DNA of 64,000 nt. Source: Ricinus communis. Its lineage: Eukaryota > Streptophyta > Magnoliopsida > Malpighiales > Euphorbiaceae. Within the stretch, counting starts at the first letter, position 1, and every line of letters starts with the position of its first letter. The translations under genes and the position numbers were made by a program. The stretch spans positions 16,358,216 to 16,422,215 of the forward strand of contig NC_063261.1 in assembly GCF_019578655.1 (NCBI RefSeq), written 5' to 3'. Below the pieces are notes generated by a model. The model saw nothing but the letters and a program-made list of their open reading frames with translations, did no database searches and was not told the DNA's origin. Positions 48,731 to 61,400 of this stretch are shown here, one piece after another.

Positions 48731-49838
48731 TGCTCTTTATTGTATCCAACTCCCCCACTAATTGCTTCGCGCCCTACAAAAATCAAATCCCATCATAAGA
48801 AAACCAAAAACCATCTCTTTTTCTACAAATCAATACTTAATTGCCTCTGATCATTTGGAAGAGAAAAACCACAAAAAAAAAAAAAATGAAGAACATAAAT
48901 ACGTACTTGTACGCATAGAAACTGAGATTGTGATGGGAAAAAAAATTTATTAATAAATAAATTTCTTTTTTTTTTAATAAAAAAAAACAACTATAAAGAA
49001 CGAGAAGAAAGATGAAATGGGCAGCAAAATCTTTTTGTTTTTAATTTTTGTTTGTTGGATTTACCGCGCTATTGATGGACAAGGCTGACAAATGCGAAAA
49101 ATAGGAATAATAATTGGGAAAAGAAAAAGAAAGGAAATTAATTTTTATGGAGAAATTGCTAATTCTGCGGTAGCCACACAAGTTTTTCTCTCTTCTCTCT
49201 GCAATTTTTCTCCTTCATTCTTTTTCATTTTAGGATTTGCCTTTTTCTTTTTTCTTTTTTTCTTTTGTTCAGTGTCTACGCAATTTCTCTGCCACTGTAT
49301 TTTCTTGAATTAGGTTAGATTTTGGGATAAATCTATTTATATTTTAGTTCTTTGCGCTATTGCGGCCATGAGATTTTATTTTATTTATTTTTTTAATATT
49401 GCCCGTTTGTCTAGGGTTTCTGTTATTTATTTAATTTTTAAATTTCATTTGTCAAATAACTGATATACCCCTGTTATTTTTATGACTAGATACACGTTCA
49501 ATAAAGTATTTTTCAACAAATAAAGATATTTACTATTTTTAGAAAGTTTGTTCATAATAATTCTATTTTTTAAACAAGGGACATTTTATTTATTACTATT
49601 GTTATTGGATTAAAGATGTCTTAGTAATAATTTTTTAGATTTTTATTGAAAAAAAATTATTTTGATTTTTAATATTGAAAGCAAATAACAATAAACGAAA
49701 GGGCTTTAAAAGGAATTTTGCCTTTACAATTTTAGTTTGCTTTTTTTCAAGATTTAGGGCAGAAAATGAAAACAAATCAAAGAAAATGCAATTACGTAAT
49801 TTCAGCTAACAGCACACAAATAGTAAACTTCAGAATCG

Positions 49839-49846
49839 TGACGTCA
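49839..49846. promoter_or_regulatory. TGACGTCA palindrome (bZIP-type site)
   Basis: A perfect CRE/C-box-like palindrome in GC-richer DNA about 1.1 kb upstream of the PB1 start codon, about 90 bases from a G-box. It is a candidate bZIP site; the target gene is uncertain. Confidence 0.35.
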
Positions 49847-49937
49847 GTGACAGAGGGCAAACGTGCCATCTGTCTCCGTCATTTTAGCCTGTGTCCGAAT
49901 CCAAAAACTCAAGAGGATACACCCCGACACTGTACGA

Positions 49938-49943
49938 CACGTG
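49938..49943. promoter_or_regulatory. G-box in palindrome GACACGTGTC
   Basis: A perfect 10-base palindrome with a CACGTG core. Together with TGACGTCA nearby it makes a small ACGT cluster, as in ABA- or light-responsive promoters. Confidence 0.4.
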
Positions 49944-50573
49944 TCGAACATCTCTAACACTAAAACAATCAATGTGGGGCCCTACTAGCTAGCGTGCCTG
50001 AATCTGGGCTTCCTCCTCCTCCTCCTCCTCCTCCTAATGCGAATGGGAACCGCAGATTCCAAATACGCCAATTGCGTGGCAAAAAAAGCCGGGAGAATGG
50101 AGGGAGGGATTAAGAAGTGGGACCCAGCAGCCGCATTGCTTAGCTGGTGGTCCACCGAGAAACGGCAGAGCATATCGGCGTTTTAAGGCATTACTTTAAA
50201 ATTGGAATTCGAGTGATAGGCCCAAGTGTAAGAAGTAACATGTATGTTTACATATAGTATAGAGTCTTTAAGTCCAATCCTAGACAAAAAAAAAAAAAAA
50301 GACCTTTTAAATAATAAAATAATAAATAATAATTATTATTATTTTCAATTTAAATGGCTTTGCTAAGGATTCAAATAGTTTTTCTTTTAAATACTCTTTT
50401 TATGGATGTCTTCAACCAAAATATATTCATAAATGTTTTTAGAAAAAAGAAAATAAATTATTCAAATGAAGAATAATTTTCTTTTGTAATTTGGTCAAGT
50501 GAATAATTTGCAACTAACAAAATACAAAGGAAAAAGATGATAGGGTAAAATTGTAAATCAATGTATAGGCTTT

Positions 50574-50600
50574 GATTATTATTATTATTATTATTATTAT
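50574..50600. repeat. (ATT)n microsatellite
   Basis: About nine ATT triplets in intergenic DNA. Confidence 0.9.
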
Positions 50601-52029
50601 TTTGGGTTAATTATGAGAATTTCTAGATTAAAAAATCTTTATTGAAAGCTAATTTATGAATCCATTTTTATGTCTCTCTCACACTCTCTTTGCTGGGTTG
50701 AAAATGGATATAGGAGTAAAGTACTAAAGCATGAACATATGAAATAAGGTGTGTAAGATCTTAAATACTGATAATGACTTATCAGAAAATAAAAGATATG
50801 AAGTCTTCACATATATATGACAATGAACTGAACAAATGAGCATTTTCTATTTAGTTTGTCCCTAAAAGGGACCCAAAAAAAAAAAAAAAAGAAGAAATTA
50901 AAGATAAAGGGAAAATAGCCATAACTCAGAAACTGTAAACACTGATGCATATTATAGACAAGTTGGCAGGACTCAAAGGCAGCAACAAGAATTTGGGGAA
51001 GATTGATGAATCCAGCTTGGCTTTTGTTGGCTTTTACCTTTTATACTCTTACCAAGAATTTGAGTGTCTATACAAAAGCATCCTAGGCAAATTTATACCC
51101 AAAGTTTATGTTTAGAGTGATTAATGCAATGAATTTGGCACTGGGGTTTGGCCTTTCTTACTATTATTAACTATTTAAGGCACATTTAGTTTGCTTTGAA
51201 AATGAAATCTGATATTAAATGTGTATTTTTTTTTTCTAATTATAGCTATTTTAATTATTTCTCCTTCTGCTTATTATTATAAACTATCATTAAAGTTGGT
51301 GAATACTAATAAAAAGACTAGAATTATTTCAACAAAAAAGAAAATAATAATAAAAAGACTAAAACTTTTATAAATGAAAAAACCAACTAAACTATCCTTT
51401 CATGTTGAATTATTTTAAAAAAATTAAAATAAGATATTTTTTTATGAATGTAAATTTTCATTTTATTCGAACGCAAAATATATAGTAAACACTGAATTTT
51501 ATGTGGTTTATTATAATGTATTTTTGGAGAACTCGAAATATATATTTTTTTCATTGGAATTATGAAAAGTAGTTTGGTAGTAATATATATAAATATAGAG
51601 AAAATAATTATGATGCCATAAACAACAAAATATGCAAATAGTTCAAGATTTAGGAAGGAAAAATGAAAAAAACAAACAGTTCTTAAATAATGGAATCATG
51701 AATTGGATATACTATTCAAGTTTTGAATCTGTAGTATGCAACCTGTAATTGCCTCTCAAAAAGGACAAAATAAAATTACACAAAGTCAAAATAAGGTACT
51801 CTTGCCCTATTGCACCACAAAAACACATTAAGTAGATCTATAAATCTACTTGGATCATCACTATTTCACAGATTAATGATCATTACAGCAGCTATGCAAA
51901 ATTTTTTTACTTTGTCTTTTCTTCTTAAAGTACTCCATAGTAATAATACAACTCCATAATGGAAAAAGGAATAACAACCCATTACAGTAGCAGCAGTAGT
52001 GAAAAATATACTAATGAAAATGGACAAAA

Positions 52030-52587
52030 CTAGAGTCCAAAAAGTTTCTTACATGCTTTAAAGATTCTGCCTCTGCTATTCTTTTGCTTCATAGATCTTG
52101 TTGTTTTTGTATCACCATCATCATCATCATGATCGGCATCAGCATGATCATCATCATAATGACCATCATGTGTTGGTGATTGCAGAGTGACAGATTGGTC
52201 ATGGATTCTACAATACCTTTCAGTAACTGATGAAGATCTTCTCATGGAGAATGCTTTCTTTACTGAATGAAGTACAGAAGAAGCTGAAGCTGAGGAAACT
52301 GAAGAGTTCCTTTTCAACTTCATACCAAACATCTCTTCTTTATACCTTCCTTGATCTTCTTGTAATCCAAGGAATGAATCTTTGATATTATTGGTGTTGT
52401 TGTTGTTGGTGGTGGTGGTGGTGGGGTCGGTTTTAGCATCACTGCACTTGATTTTCTTGGTTTCTTGATGAGTATCGGTAGCAGTACTGTTGGTTTTTGT
52501 GGGTTCAAGAGATGTTAAGAGATCTGAAAGATCCATGGTTCTTGAATTTGTTGAGCCAATGATTTTGATCTTGGAAGACCCTTTCAT
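52030..52587 (-). CDS. Plant protein of unknown function, 185 aa, Ser-rich with basic C-terminal motif
   Basis: A single uninterrupted frame of 185 codons plus stop on the minus strand. The N-terminal part (1-75) is Thr/Asn/Lys-rich, with a TTTTTNNNNTNN stretch. A Ser-rich basic block follows at about 94-122, with HSVKKAFSMRRSSSVTERYC and then RIHDQ. Next is an Asp/His-rich acidic run (about 144-158) and a basic tail ending GRIFKACKKLFGL. The AFSMRRSSSV..YCRIHDQ block and the basic-amphipathic tail recur in small plant-only proteins of unknown role. The tail could bind membranes or calmodulin, which is inference. A TATATATA stretch at about 52764 on the same strand fits a promoter. No intron is needed. 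Confidence 0.82.
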   Translation of the reverse strand: MKGSSKIKIIGSTNSRTMDLSDLLTSLEPTKTNSTATDTHQETKKIKCSDAKTDPTTTTTNNNNTNNIKDSFLGLQEDQGRYKEEMFGMKLKRNSSVSSASASSVLHSVKKAFSMRRSSSVTERYCRIHDQSVTLQSPTHDGHYDDDHADADHDDDDGDTKTTRSMKQKNSRGRIFKACKKLFGL

Positions 52588-55204
52588 TTCTTGATATTAT
52601 ATTCTTTTATCTCTTATTTCTTGGACAAAAGAGGGAGAAGGAAAAAAAAAGAAAAGAAAAAGAAATAAAGGGTAAAATAAAGAAAGAAAGAAGGTGGGGT
52701 TATGACCTAGGATTTTTGTTAATGTTGAGGGTTTATCAGAGATATAGAAGATGCAGTGGTGATATATATGCAAAGACAAGGAGAAGGTAATGAAGGTGGG
52801 TCCTAGTAATCTGGTTTCTAACACTCAAAAAGGATGGGACATAAAAGGTTAAGAATGCCCTTCACAAACACATGGTGTGGATTTAGAGAGAGTGCTTTGA
52901 AATGAAGGTAGATGCAGAAAATGAGAAAATGTTAAAAAAATTTGGACAATTTTCAAGTTTTAAAAGTTTTGGTGCAGTTAAAAATTGTTGTGAGTTGTTC
53001 TTTCATGTCTAGGAAAATGGAACTATATAATCATTATAGTATAAATGGTTAAGAGGGGAATAATCTCCTCCACAAGATTAAGCCCTTAAAAGCCATAATT
53101 GAACCAAAAAAGATAAATGCAAGACCAAGTCAAAAATCCATTGAAATCCACCATTGTTATTTGGTCTTGTTTATGACCTTTACTAGCTATTCATAGCAAT
53201 TTTGTTGAAAAGTATTCTCCATATTAGCAAAACCCTGTACTATATTATAAATTACACTTAGCATTTTATGTTAGTTGTTTTAAATGTATAAAACCCAATT
53301 ATTTTCTTGGCTGTTTCTTCCAAGTTCAGTTAGATTTAAATATTATCTTTCCTTTTCTCTTTTCTTACCATTTACAAGCATTAAATAGTCAAATCCATAC
53401 TTGTCTTATAAAATTAGATATTGAAATATTTAAATTAATTATGATAGTTCACTTTCAAAATTTCTTTTGTTTTAAAATATTATCTTATCTAATAGTTTCA
53501 ATTACTTCACTTTCTTTCCATCCTAACAGGTCAAATTCAAGAATCAAGTGGCTGTGGTTCTAAATTTTATCTCAAAATATTTGTAAATTCTTTACATTCA
53601 TTAAAAAAGAACTGCTCCTACATATATATATATATACTGCCCTTGTACATGATGGTGATATGGTTATCCCTATACTTAATGCCATTGGCCATGACTGCAA
53701 GGAAATTTCTGAGGCAATGGGTGCCAACAACAAATCATCCATTTCTTTCAAGCAGAGAGGTTGATGACAAACTTTTCAATAAGTACTGGCTAGGACCATC
53801 TCTGCAAACAAGACATTCCAAATTGACTTATCTGTCTTTACTCCTTGCCCATGGATAATGCCATTCCACTAGTCACTACTCTTCATGTCTTTACCAATTG
53901 CATAGACTGCCAAACAAAATTGCCTCTTTCTCCAAACCAAAAACTAAAAAAGAAATGTTCAGAAACATTCATATCAACCAACAAAAGCTTAATTAGGCAA
54001 ATGTTGCAAAAGATGAGCACATATATTGGGTCCAGATTATTATGAAATTTGAACCTAACACTCACTTCTACAATATAGTCTCCTTTTACTGCTAGCGTAA
54101 GACACTAGTTATATTTTTTCTTCTTATGACGATAATGAATTTTTCATTCATTAAAATACAACAACAAAAAAGAAAACAACTTAATCGTCTCATCGAATAA
54201 AATATTAAAAAGTATATAGATATATCATTTCATTCTGAGTAATGAAGATTTATTTTTTAAACATTCTTCGATAGCATTTATGAAATTATTATAAATTGTG
54301 ACTTGGGCATTACAGTTAATTAGTGTTGATCTACAAAAGTTTTCATTGTTGAATAGTGTTAGCATGTTAAAGTAGTTCACACTAGGGCTAGTTAAGTACT
54401 CAAGCACATGATCATCAAACACATTTCTTGATCGTGCCTGTCCACATAACAACAATGAGAATCAATAAATTACATTATAATAGTCCAACTATAGTAGGCT
54501 TTATAAGGGTTATTTTTTAAAAGACAAATGGGAAAAATAAAAAAAAGAAAAAGAAAAAGAAATAATGTGCATGTTCAATGCCATGTAGAGAACAAAAGAA
54601 AGAAAAAAAAATAGGGAAATAGAAGAGAAAAAGTCCAAAATGATCTTCTTCTAGGTAATGCACGAGGAACACCTTAAATCTAAGATCCAAAAATGTTTTG
54701 AAGTCAGCAATAAAGGCCAAAAGCCAACCGACATCACCAGGAATTTAATAAATTTGCAGGATTTGGAAGATGTCAAGTGAAGTTGATGTAATGATATAGT
54801 CTTTTGACTACTAAATTCATCCATAAATATTAACACAAGTCTTTTAAATTTTGTTGGTTGTTGGATCCTTTGACTTAAAGATGTTTTTTTTTAATGAGGT
54901 TAAACACTTAATTTTATATCAATTGATAAGGTTGGAGAGACAAAAATTGTAAACCATTTTAGGGTTTGCTGTTTATAAATCTCTCATAGTGAAAATAATA
55001 AATAATAAATAATAAAGCGGAAAATAAGAAAGAAATTTAAAAGAGAAATCATTATATTTTAATGTGTTTAGACATAGCATTACATGAAATTATGGTAGTC
55101 TCTCAAATGTACGATAGTTTTATATAGGTGGTTATGGTAGTCTCTTCTTTTTATTCACTTAAATTCATTTTATAGTTCACAAAATTAGAATAATCTTGAG
55201 CTCA
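52588..55204. other. Intergenic, no gene supported
   Basis: Begins with the probable leader and promoter of the 185-aa gene. The rest is AT-rich with short frames (53643 +, 53845 +, 54225 -, 54517 -) that show no family resemblance or codon structure. No repeat with clear ends was found. Confidence 0.5.
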
Positions 55205-55735
55205 TGATTGCATGGACCTTGCCTCTTCTCAATTGGATAAAAATTAATACAGATGGTGTGATGAGGCCTTTTGGTCGAGCTTGTGCTGGCGACTTAAATA
55301 GGAATTTCAATGATATTTAGTGTTCAAGTTTCAGTGCCAAGATTGGAATTTGCAATGTGGTTGTTGAAGAAGCTTGAATGTTATCCACTGTCTGAGAATG
55401 GCTTGGAATAGAGAGCAATACATAGGGGCTCTTGGAAGTGGATAATAAGGTTCTAGCTCATCTGTTGACTAATTTTTTGATTTTTCTCTTTAGTATTTTT
55501 CAATAATTGCTGAGATTCGAAAAATAGAATTGGTATGTCCAAATAAGAACTGGTATGTCCAAGTAAGCCATATTTATAAAGAGGATAATAGGAATGCAAA
55601 TTGTCCTGTTGCTATGAGTTTCACGTTGCCTTTGAGATGCCATTACTTTGATCAACCTCCAGATGATTTGAAGGACGTTCTCATGCAGCATAAGCTTGGT
55701 GTTTCTTTTTCTAAATTTGTGACTATTGTGTAATC
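55205..55735 (+). pseudogene. Decayed RNase H-like fragment of a non-LTR retroelement
   Basis: The left part reads LLNWIKINTDG, the opening of the RNase H-like domain (the first catalytic Asp) found in plant LINE polyproteins and derived host proteins. The right part, in another frame (about 55535-55735), reads VSHIYKEDNRNANCPVAM followed by PPDDL and GVSFSKFV, the family's C-terminal HxxRxxNxxAD segment. Several stops lie between. It has no LINE reverse transcriptase beside it, so it is a fragment or a retired host gene of the RVT_3 type. Confidence 0.6.
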
Positions 55736-56039
55736 TGTTCCATAGGCTTTTGCCTCTTCTTGATTGAAAAAAAAAATGAAATTTTTATTTGATTATAGTT
55801 GTGAAATATTACAGTTATGTATGTTTGATTTAGATTTAATTGTATATTATTTTTTCTTTTAATAGAATGATTTTATTTATTTATTAATTTTATTTTCTAA
55901 ATTAAATTTTAATATTTAATTTTTAGAATAAAAATTATTTATAATATTAATTATAAAATAAATGTAAATAGATTAATAATAGTTAAAAAAATTATATAAA
56001 TTATAATAAAATATTAGTCAAAAATCAATTCTAAAATAA

Positions 56040-56303
56040 AATCAGAGATGAAATATATGATGGTCTCCAATTTTAGCTACCATATGATGTGGTTGCTGAA
56101 TGGCCTCTATTTTATCTTCGTTAGTCTCCGATTATTTTCAATTAGCAACCATAATGAGACAAAATAGCGACCACATTAATTTTTTATCGCTATTTCATTT
56201 TGCGACTAGCGTTTTAGCTATCACTTATGTGGCCACTATTGACCTTTAGCGACCACTTAAAGACCATTTTTTATGGTAACTAAATCTGATTTTTTTTATA
56301 GTG
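56040..56303. mobile_element. CACTA-type terminal fragment
   Basis: On the minus strand the segment begins at 56303 with CACTATAAAAAAAATCAGA. It continues with repeated short words around GTGGTCGCTAAA and GTGGCCAC, the usual subterminal repeats of En/Spm elements. The opposite terminus was not found, so this may be one end of a broken element. Confidence 0.45.
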
Positions 56304-58403
56304 ATTTATTATATATTTATTGAGTCCTTGAACATTTATTTATCGTTCTATTAAGGACTTTCTTCACAAAATTGACAACATCATACTTAAAGAATATTAA
56401 TTAAGATCCACATCATTTTTTATACGTAATTTTGTATATGGTTGGACTCTTAAATCTAAGTTTTCTCTTCTTCTTGAAATCAATGGGTGTCATAAAAAAA
56501 CCCTAAATTCTTTGCATTTTGAAAAGTTTAAAAACTTTCCTTTCTCATTCAATTTCTTGGAAGCAATTTCTTTGCTTCTTTAAGACTTCTTTCATATTTT
56601 TATTTAACTTACCTTTTCTTTTATTTGATACAGCTTTAAATTGTCCTTCATTTTTCACTCCTCTATTATATAAGTAATTTCTCTTCTGTATTAACTGCAT
56701 TAGATTCTTTGATAAGGACCGAACATCTTTTTTTGTTTTCTTTTTATACATTCTAACTCACACAATCAAGTTATTTTCAAGAAAACATCAAAACCTTATG
56801 ATCTTAATACCTTTCTAAGGAGGTTCGTTTTGTCGTTAGGATTCGTTTTCGATCGCCATTGCGCTGCCACATTTTACTTTGCTTTTTTTTTTTATTAATA
56901 TTTTTTTAAATAAAAATGAACGTGAGTTAGATCTTGTTCAATTGTTGATGCTAATAATCCTAGTCGGCTCCTAACGTGTTGCGCCTCTCTAACGTAAAGT
57001 GAAAACAAACGCTCTCAATTTCTATGAAAATAGTCTTTAATAAAATCAAAATTTATTTTTAAGGGTCTGAATAAAATACAACCGTTATACAGAGTTTAAT
57101 TGCAACAAACAATGGTTCTGGTGTCTTTTAATGGGTTTTCCCTTTTTTTTTTCTGATTTTTCTAATGTGGTTAAGATGCTTAATTGTCATGTGGTTAACT
57201 GATCGTTGGGCTTTTACCATTGTTTAAGGCCCATCTTTAATTGGATTACAAACGTGGCCATGAAAGTCTGATTGCCTTTCGGCCGAAATGATTACGGCCC
57301 ACTTTCATCAGCTTATCGTCTATATTCAAACCCTACCAAAATAGTTCTTCTTTGAATGGATATAATACGAAGTTAGACGGAATATATCTTCTTTAAACAT
57401 ATTCACATGGACTTACATAATTGGTTTAATAAATAAAATTTTAAAGATATATATTCTTAAATAAAATATTAATTATCCAAATTCTAAAAATATATTTTGA
57501 ATATAAAATAACTAAAATTTAAGTTAAGATATCAAAATATAATTAAATCTTTAAAAATGATAAAAATATTTATATAAATATACGATAAGAAATAAATAAA
57601 TCTTAATATATTTATTTATACCATATATCATTTATTATTTTTAAACGTATTTAAATATATATATTTATTTTACTTTTAGGGTAATTTTAATTTACCGTTT
57701 GCTGTGTATAAAATATTTTAATGAAAAAGTTATTTTTATTTTACTGTGTATAAAATATTTTAGTGAAAAAGTTATTTTATTTAGATCTATCATTTTATTT
57801 ATTTATTTATTTATTAAAATCTAATTACTAAAAACTCTTAGAAATCACTGAGGGCTTCAGTAGTTAATTTAAAAAATTTCCAAGATAAATAAAGATTTAG
57901 AAAAAAATAAAAAATTAAAACATTACAATTTCTACCCAAAAGATGGTTCCAAAAGGGTCACTAAAAGTATATAATAAAAAAAAAAAAGCAAAAATTTCCA
58001 AAAAATTGTTGCTTGCTTTGTTATAACGTCGGAAGGAAAAATCCAATGAAAATGCAAAGACCGATGCTCCTTAAACCGCGAGCTTGGCACTCTGGATTGG
58101 CTTCGAGTTTGTTGAGCTTGACGACCACAGGAACCAAAAGCACCTTGTTTCCTTCCTTTTTTTTCTTTTTTATCAAACACTTTCCTTTTCTTTTCGTCTT
58201 TCTTTTTTCAATTTCATCGCCATTAATTCTTTTTCTTTCTGTATATTACCTTCTTTTTATGGTTATATATATATAGAGAGAGAGTTGCAGTCTCACTTCA
58301 TTACCCACTCTCATCACTGCTTTTTTTTGCCAGATTTTGTTTTTATAAGAATCCCTTAAACCCTACATAAACACTTCAAAAACCCTTTTGCTATTGGAGT
58401 TCG
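56304..58403. other. Intergenic DNA and promoter of the purine gene
   Basis: AT-rich, with a GC-richer island at about 56800-57350 lacking coding potential. From about 57950 the plus strand becomes CT-rich. A TATA box candidate (58264-58275) and a leader of about 110 bases precede the start at 58404. Confidence 0.5.
58264..58275 (+). promoter_or_regulatory. Probable TATA box of the GAR synthetase gene
   Basis: TATATATATATA followed by GAGAGAG, about 130 bases before the start codon, in a CT-rich plant core-promoter setting. Confidence 0.5.
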
Positions 58404-61400
58404 ATGTCTTCTTATGTTACTTTAAATTTTGTACCTTCACTCAAACTCAATGTCAACACCACCACCACCACCAATACCAACTCTTTTCATTTATCAAACA
58501 ATTTCTCTTCTTTCTTTGGGCACTCTTCCTATAATTCTTTCAGACATTTGAGTAGTTCTTCCACCTGCAAAAATCATTGGAATGTGATTACGGGTTCTAG
58601 ATCATCATTCTCTTCCGTGTTCAAGTGTATTGCACGGAAATCTCAGCCTGAGGTTTCAATTGATGCTCATAATAATGGTGGTTACGGTAAGAGTTGAAGT
58701 TCTGTTTTTTTTTTTTTTGGAAAAATGTTTCTTTTTTTAATTTATTCTTTTCGTAATAAGTGAGACGATTTTGCAAGAATTCAATTCAGTTGAACTTTTG
58801 CACATGATTTGTTCCAAACAAGGCCGAAGAGTTTAAATTGTCTGTTTCAATTTCAATAGAGTTTAGGTCAATTTTCTGCGTTGCACATTCAAATAGTCCA
58901 ATGAAATGAACATGTTGATGAACTTTGTTACTGATTTTGGTGTTAAGTTACCTTAAACTGCTACTTGCATTAGCTCTCTATGCAAAAGTTGGTTATGCTA
59001 CGCTGTTGTTGTATTACTGATAGAGGATCGATCTTTTACTGATTTCTGTCTCTGAGAAGACCAAAAGTTTTTCATGTAACTATTTTCTTTTTCTTTATTT
59101 GGTTTTCTGTTTTTTTTTTTTTAAATTGCATATTGTGTATGTCTCTTCATGTTCATCAATGTTATTAGATGTTACAATTTTGTCACACTAGATGGCCAAA
59201 ATTAGGAACACTTTCAGAAACTAGCAATTGCAATGGCTCAAACAATCCCTTATTGGTTTTGGTAGCTGGATGGCTTTAAATGAGCTTGTGAATCCCCTTA
59301 TTTTCTGACAAACTTGGGAGGGTAGCGGGTAATTCAGGGGTGTGACTCACCTATATTCCCTTGAAACCATGTATCGTTGAATATTTTTTCCAAAACTTCA
59401 AACCAGAAACAGTATTGAAACATCTTTGATCCTTCCTTGGATTAGCCTAGATGACATGCTGCTATAGGATGGTAGTATATTAGTCCTGAACAGGGAAATA
59501 GCCATGGATCACATAGGAAGTGAAGTTGTCTTCTGATTGATGATAGTAGGTACTGGTAATACTGAAGTTTTTATATTGTTGCTATAGTTTCTGTGGCCTT
59601 TTTCTTTTTCTCAAAGAAGAAAGATCATTAACTAATATCTGAAAGGTAGATCTGATACAAAGGGGTGGGCACATCTGATTTCCAACCAACATAAAGACGT
59701 AAAGAATTCCCTTGTCTAGGAACATGATAAAGATCTGAACAAGCATAAAACTTCCCTAGTGAATTTTATCCTTTCCACAATACGAAGAGTCTCTAAGGGA
59801 CAAGTATATTGGGAGAGAAAAAAATTCATCAGAGTGAGATTATCCGACTCAAAAAATAGAATATCAGAAACCCCTCTGCCTAGCTAACAAAACTGCCAGG
59901 AGAAAACCTTCCCCCTCCGCCTGAAGGGCCCTCGTAACAATTGGTGCTCATAGTTCCACTAAGAATGAAGTACTGATTTTTTTTTCGGGAAAAAAGATTG
60001 TGTTTTTAATTTCTTTTTGGGTTAATAAGTATGGCATTTTGTTGGATGTTTTTGTATGCAAGAGAAAGAGGAAATTTTGTGCAGGAAATGGCAAATGGGG
60101 CTTTGAAAAGATTGGCCCTTTTTACAATTTTATACTATCAAATTATATGCTTTTCAGAATGAAGGTTGTCTAATGACTATGAATGTGTGGAATTTGCTTT
60201 CTACGAAAGTGTACTTTTTGGTCTAAGCAATAAAGTAATAAACAATAGAATTGAAAGAAAAAATTAATCTTGGATATGTTAGTTCCCTTATGAATTTTTA
60301 GGGAACTACTCAGGAAGAATTATTTGCTACATTTTTGTTGGTATAGATTAAACAATGATAAAATATCGGATTAAATGGTCCAAGATAATTCACTAATTTT
60401 TGTTGTTTTTTACCTGGTAATGTTACAGAAGAGAGAGTGGTTGTGTTGGTTATTGGTGGAGGGGGAAGAGAACATGCACTTTGCTATGCCTTGCAACGAT
60501 CTCCCTCTTGTGATGCTGTCTTCTGTGCACCAGGCAATGCGGGCATTGCCAACTCTGGAAATGCTACTTGTATTCCAGATCTTGATATCTCCGATAGTTC
60601 AGCTGTGATATCTTTCTGTCACAAATGGGGTGTAGGATTGGTTGTTGTTGGACCAGAAGCACCTCTTGTTGCTGGCCTTGCAAATGATCTAGTGAAGGTT
60701 GGAATTCCTACTTTTGGTCCTTCGGCAGAGGCGGCTGCTTTAGAAGGTTCAAAGAACTTTATGAAGAGCTTGTGTGACAAATATAAAATTCCCACTGCAA
60801 AGGTACTCTTTTATCCTCTACTTTTGAGATGGATTACAAGATGGTTTAACGTTTTATTTCCGACGGAATTTGGATAGCATTCTGCTATTGATGTATCTTT
60901 GTTCAGACTATAATTTTAAGTCAATGTTTTTTTTTACTTTGCTAGTCTTTTGCAATTTGTGACTTTCTTTTAAGATGTTTTCTTCTTTTTCTACAGTACA
61001 AAACATTTACGGATCCATTTGCTGCAAAAGAATATATTCAGGCTGAAGGAGCGCCTATCGTTATCAAAGCAGATGGCTTGGCTGCTGGAAAAGGAGTAAT
61101 TGTTGCTATGACACTAGAGGAGGCAAATGAAGCTGTTGACTCAATGCTTGTGAAAGGTGCTTTTGGTTCTGCAGGCTGTCGTGTTATTGTTGAGGAATAT
61201 CTGGAAGGAGAAGAAGCATCTTTCTTTGCACTAGTGGATGGAGAGACTGCTATTCCCTTAGAATCTGCTCAGGACCATAAGCGTGTTGGTGATGGAGATA
61301 CGGGGTCTAATACTGGAGGGATGGGCGCATACTCCCCAGCACCAGTATTAACTCGAGAGCTTCAATCAATAGTTATGGAAACTATAATTATCCCCACCGT

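Larger units (their letters stand above)
48731..52029. other. Upstream region of the PB1 gene and downstream region of the 185-aa gene
   Basis: Nearest the PB1 gene is its leader, probably with an intron ending at about 48774 and CT-rich leader sequence around 49150-49250 (minus-strand transcript). Farther out are ACGT-core promoter-like sites (49839, 49938), a CTC repeat at about 50010-50034 and an ATT repeat at about 50574-50600. Long AT-rich stretches have no coding potential. The small frame at 49985-50173 (-) is made largely by the CTC repeat. Confidence 0.5.

Noticed and set aside
49985..50173. Minus-strand 62-codon Arg-rich frame
   Set aside because: The Arg run is produced by a CTC/GAG-type microsatellite; no homologue is recognised.
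54517..54720. Minus-strand Phe-rich frame suggesting a membrane peptide
   Set aside because: Encoded by an AAAAAG-type low-complexity run; no start context or conservation signal.
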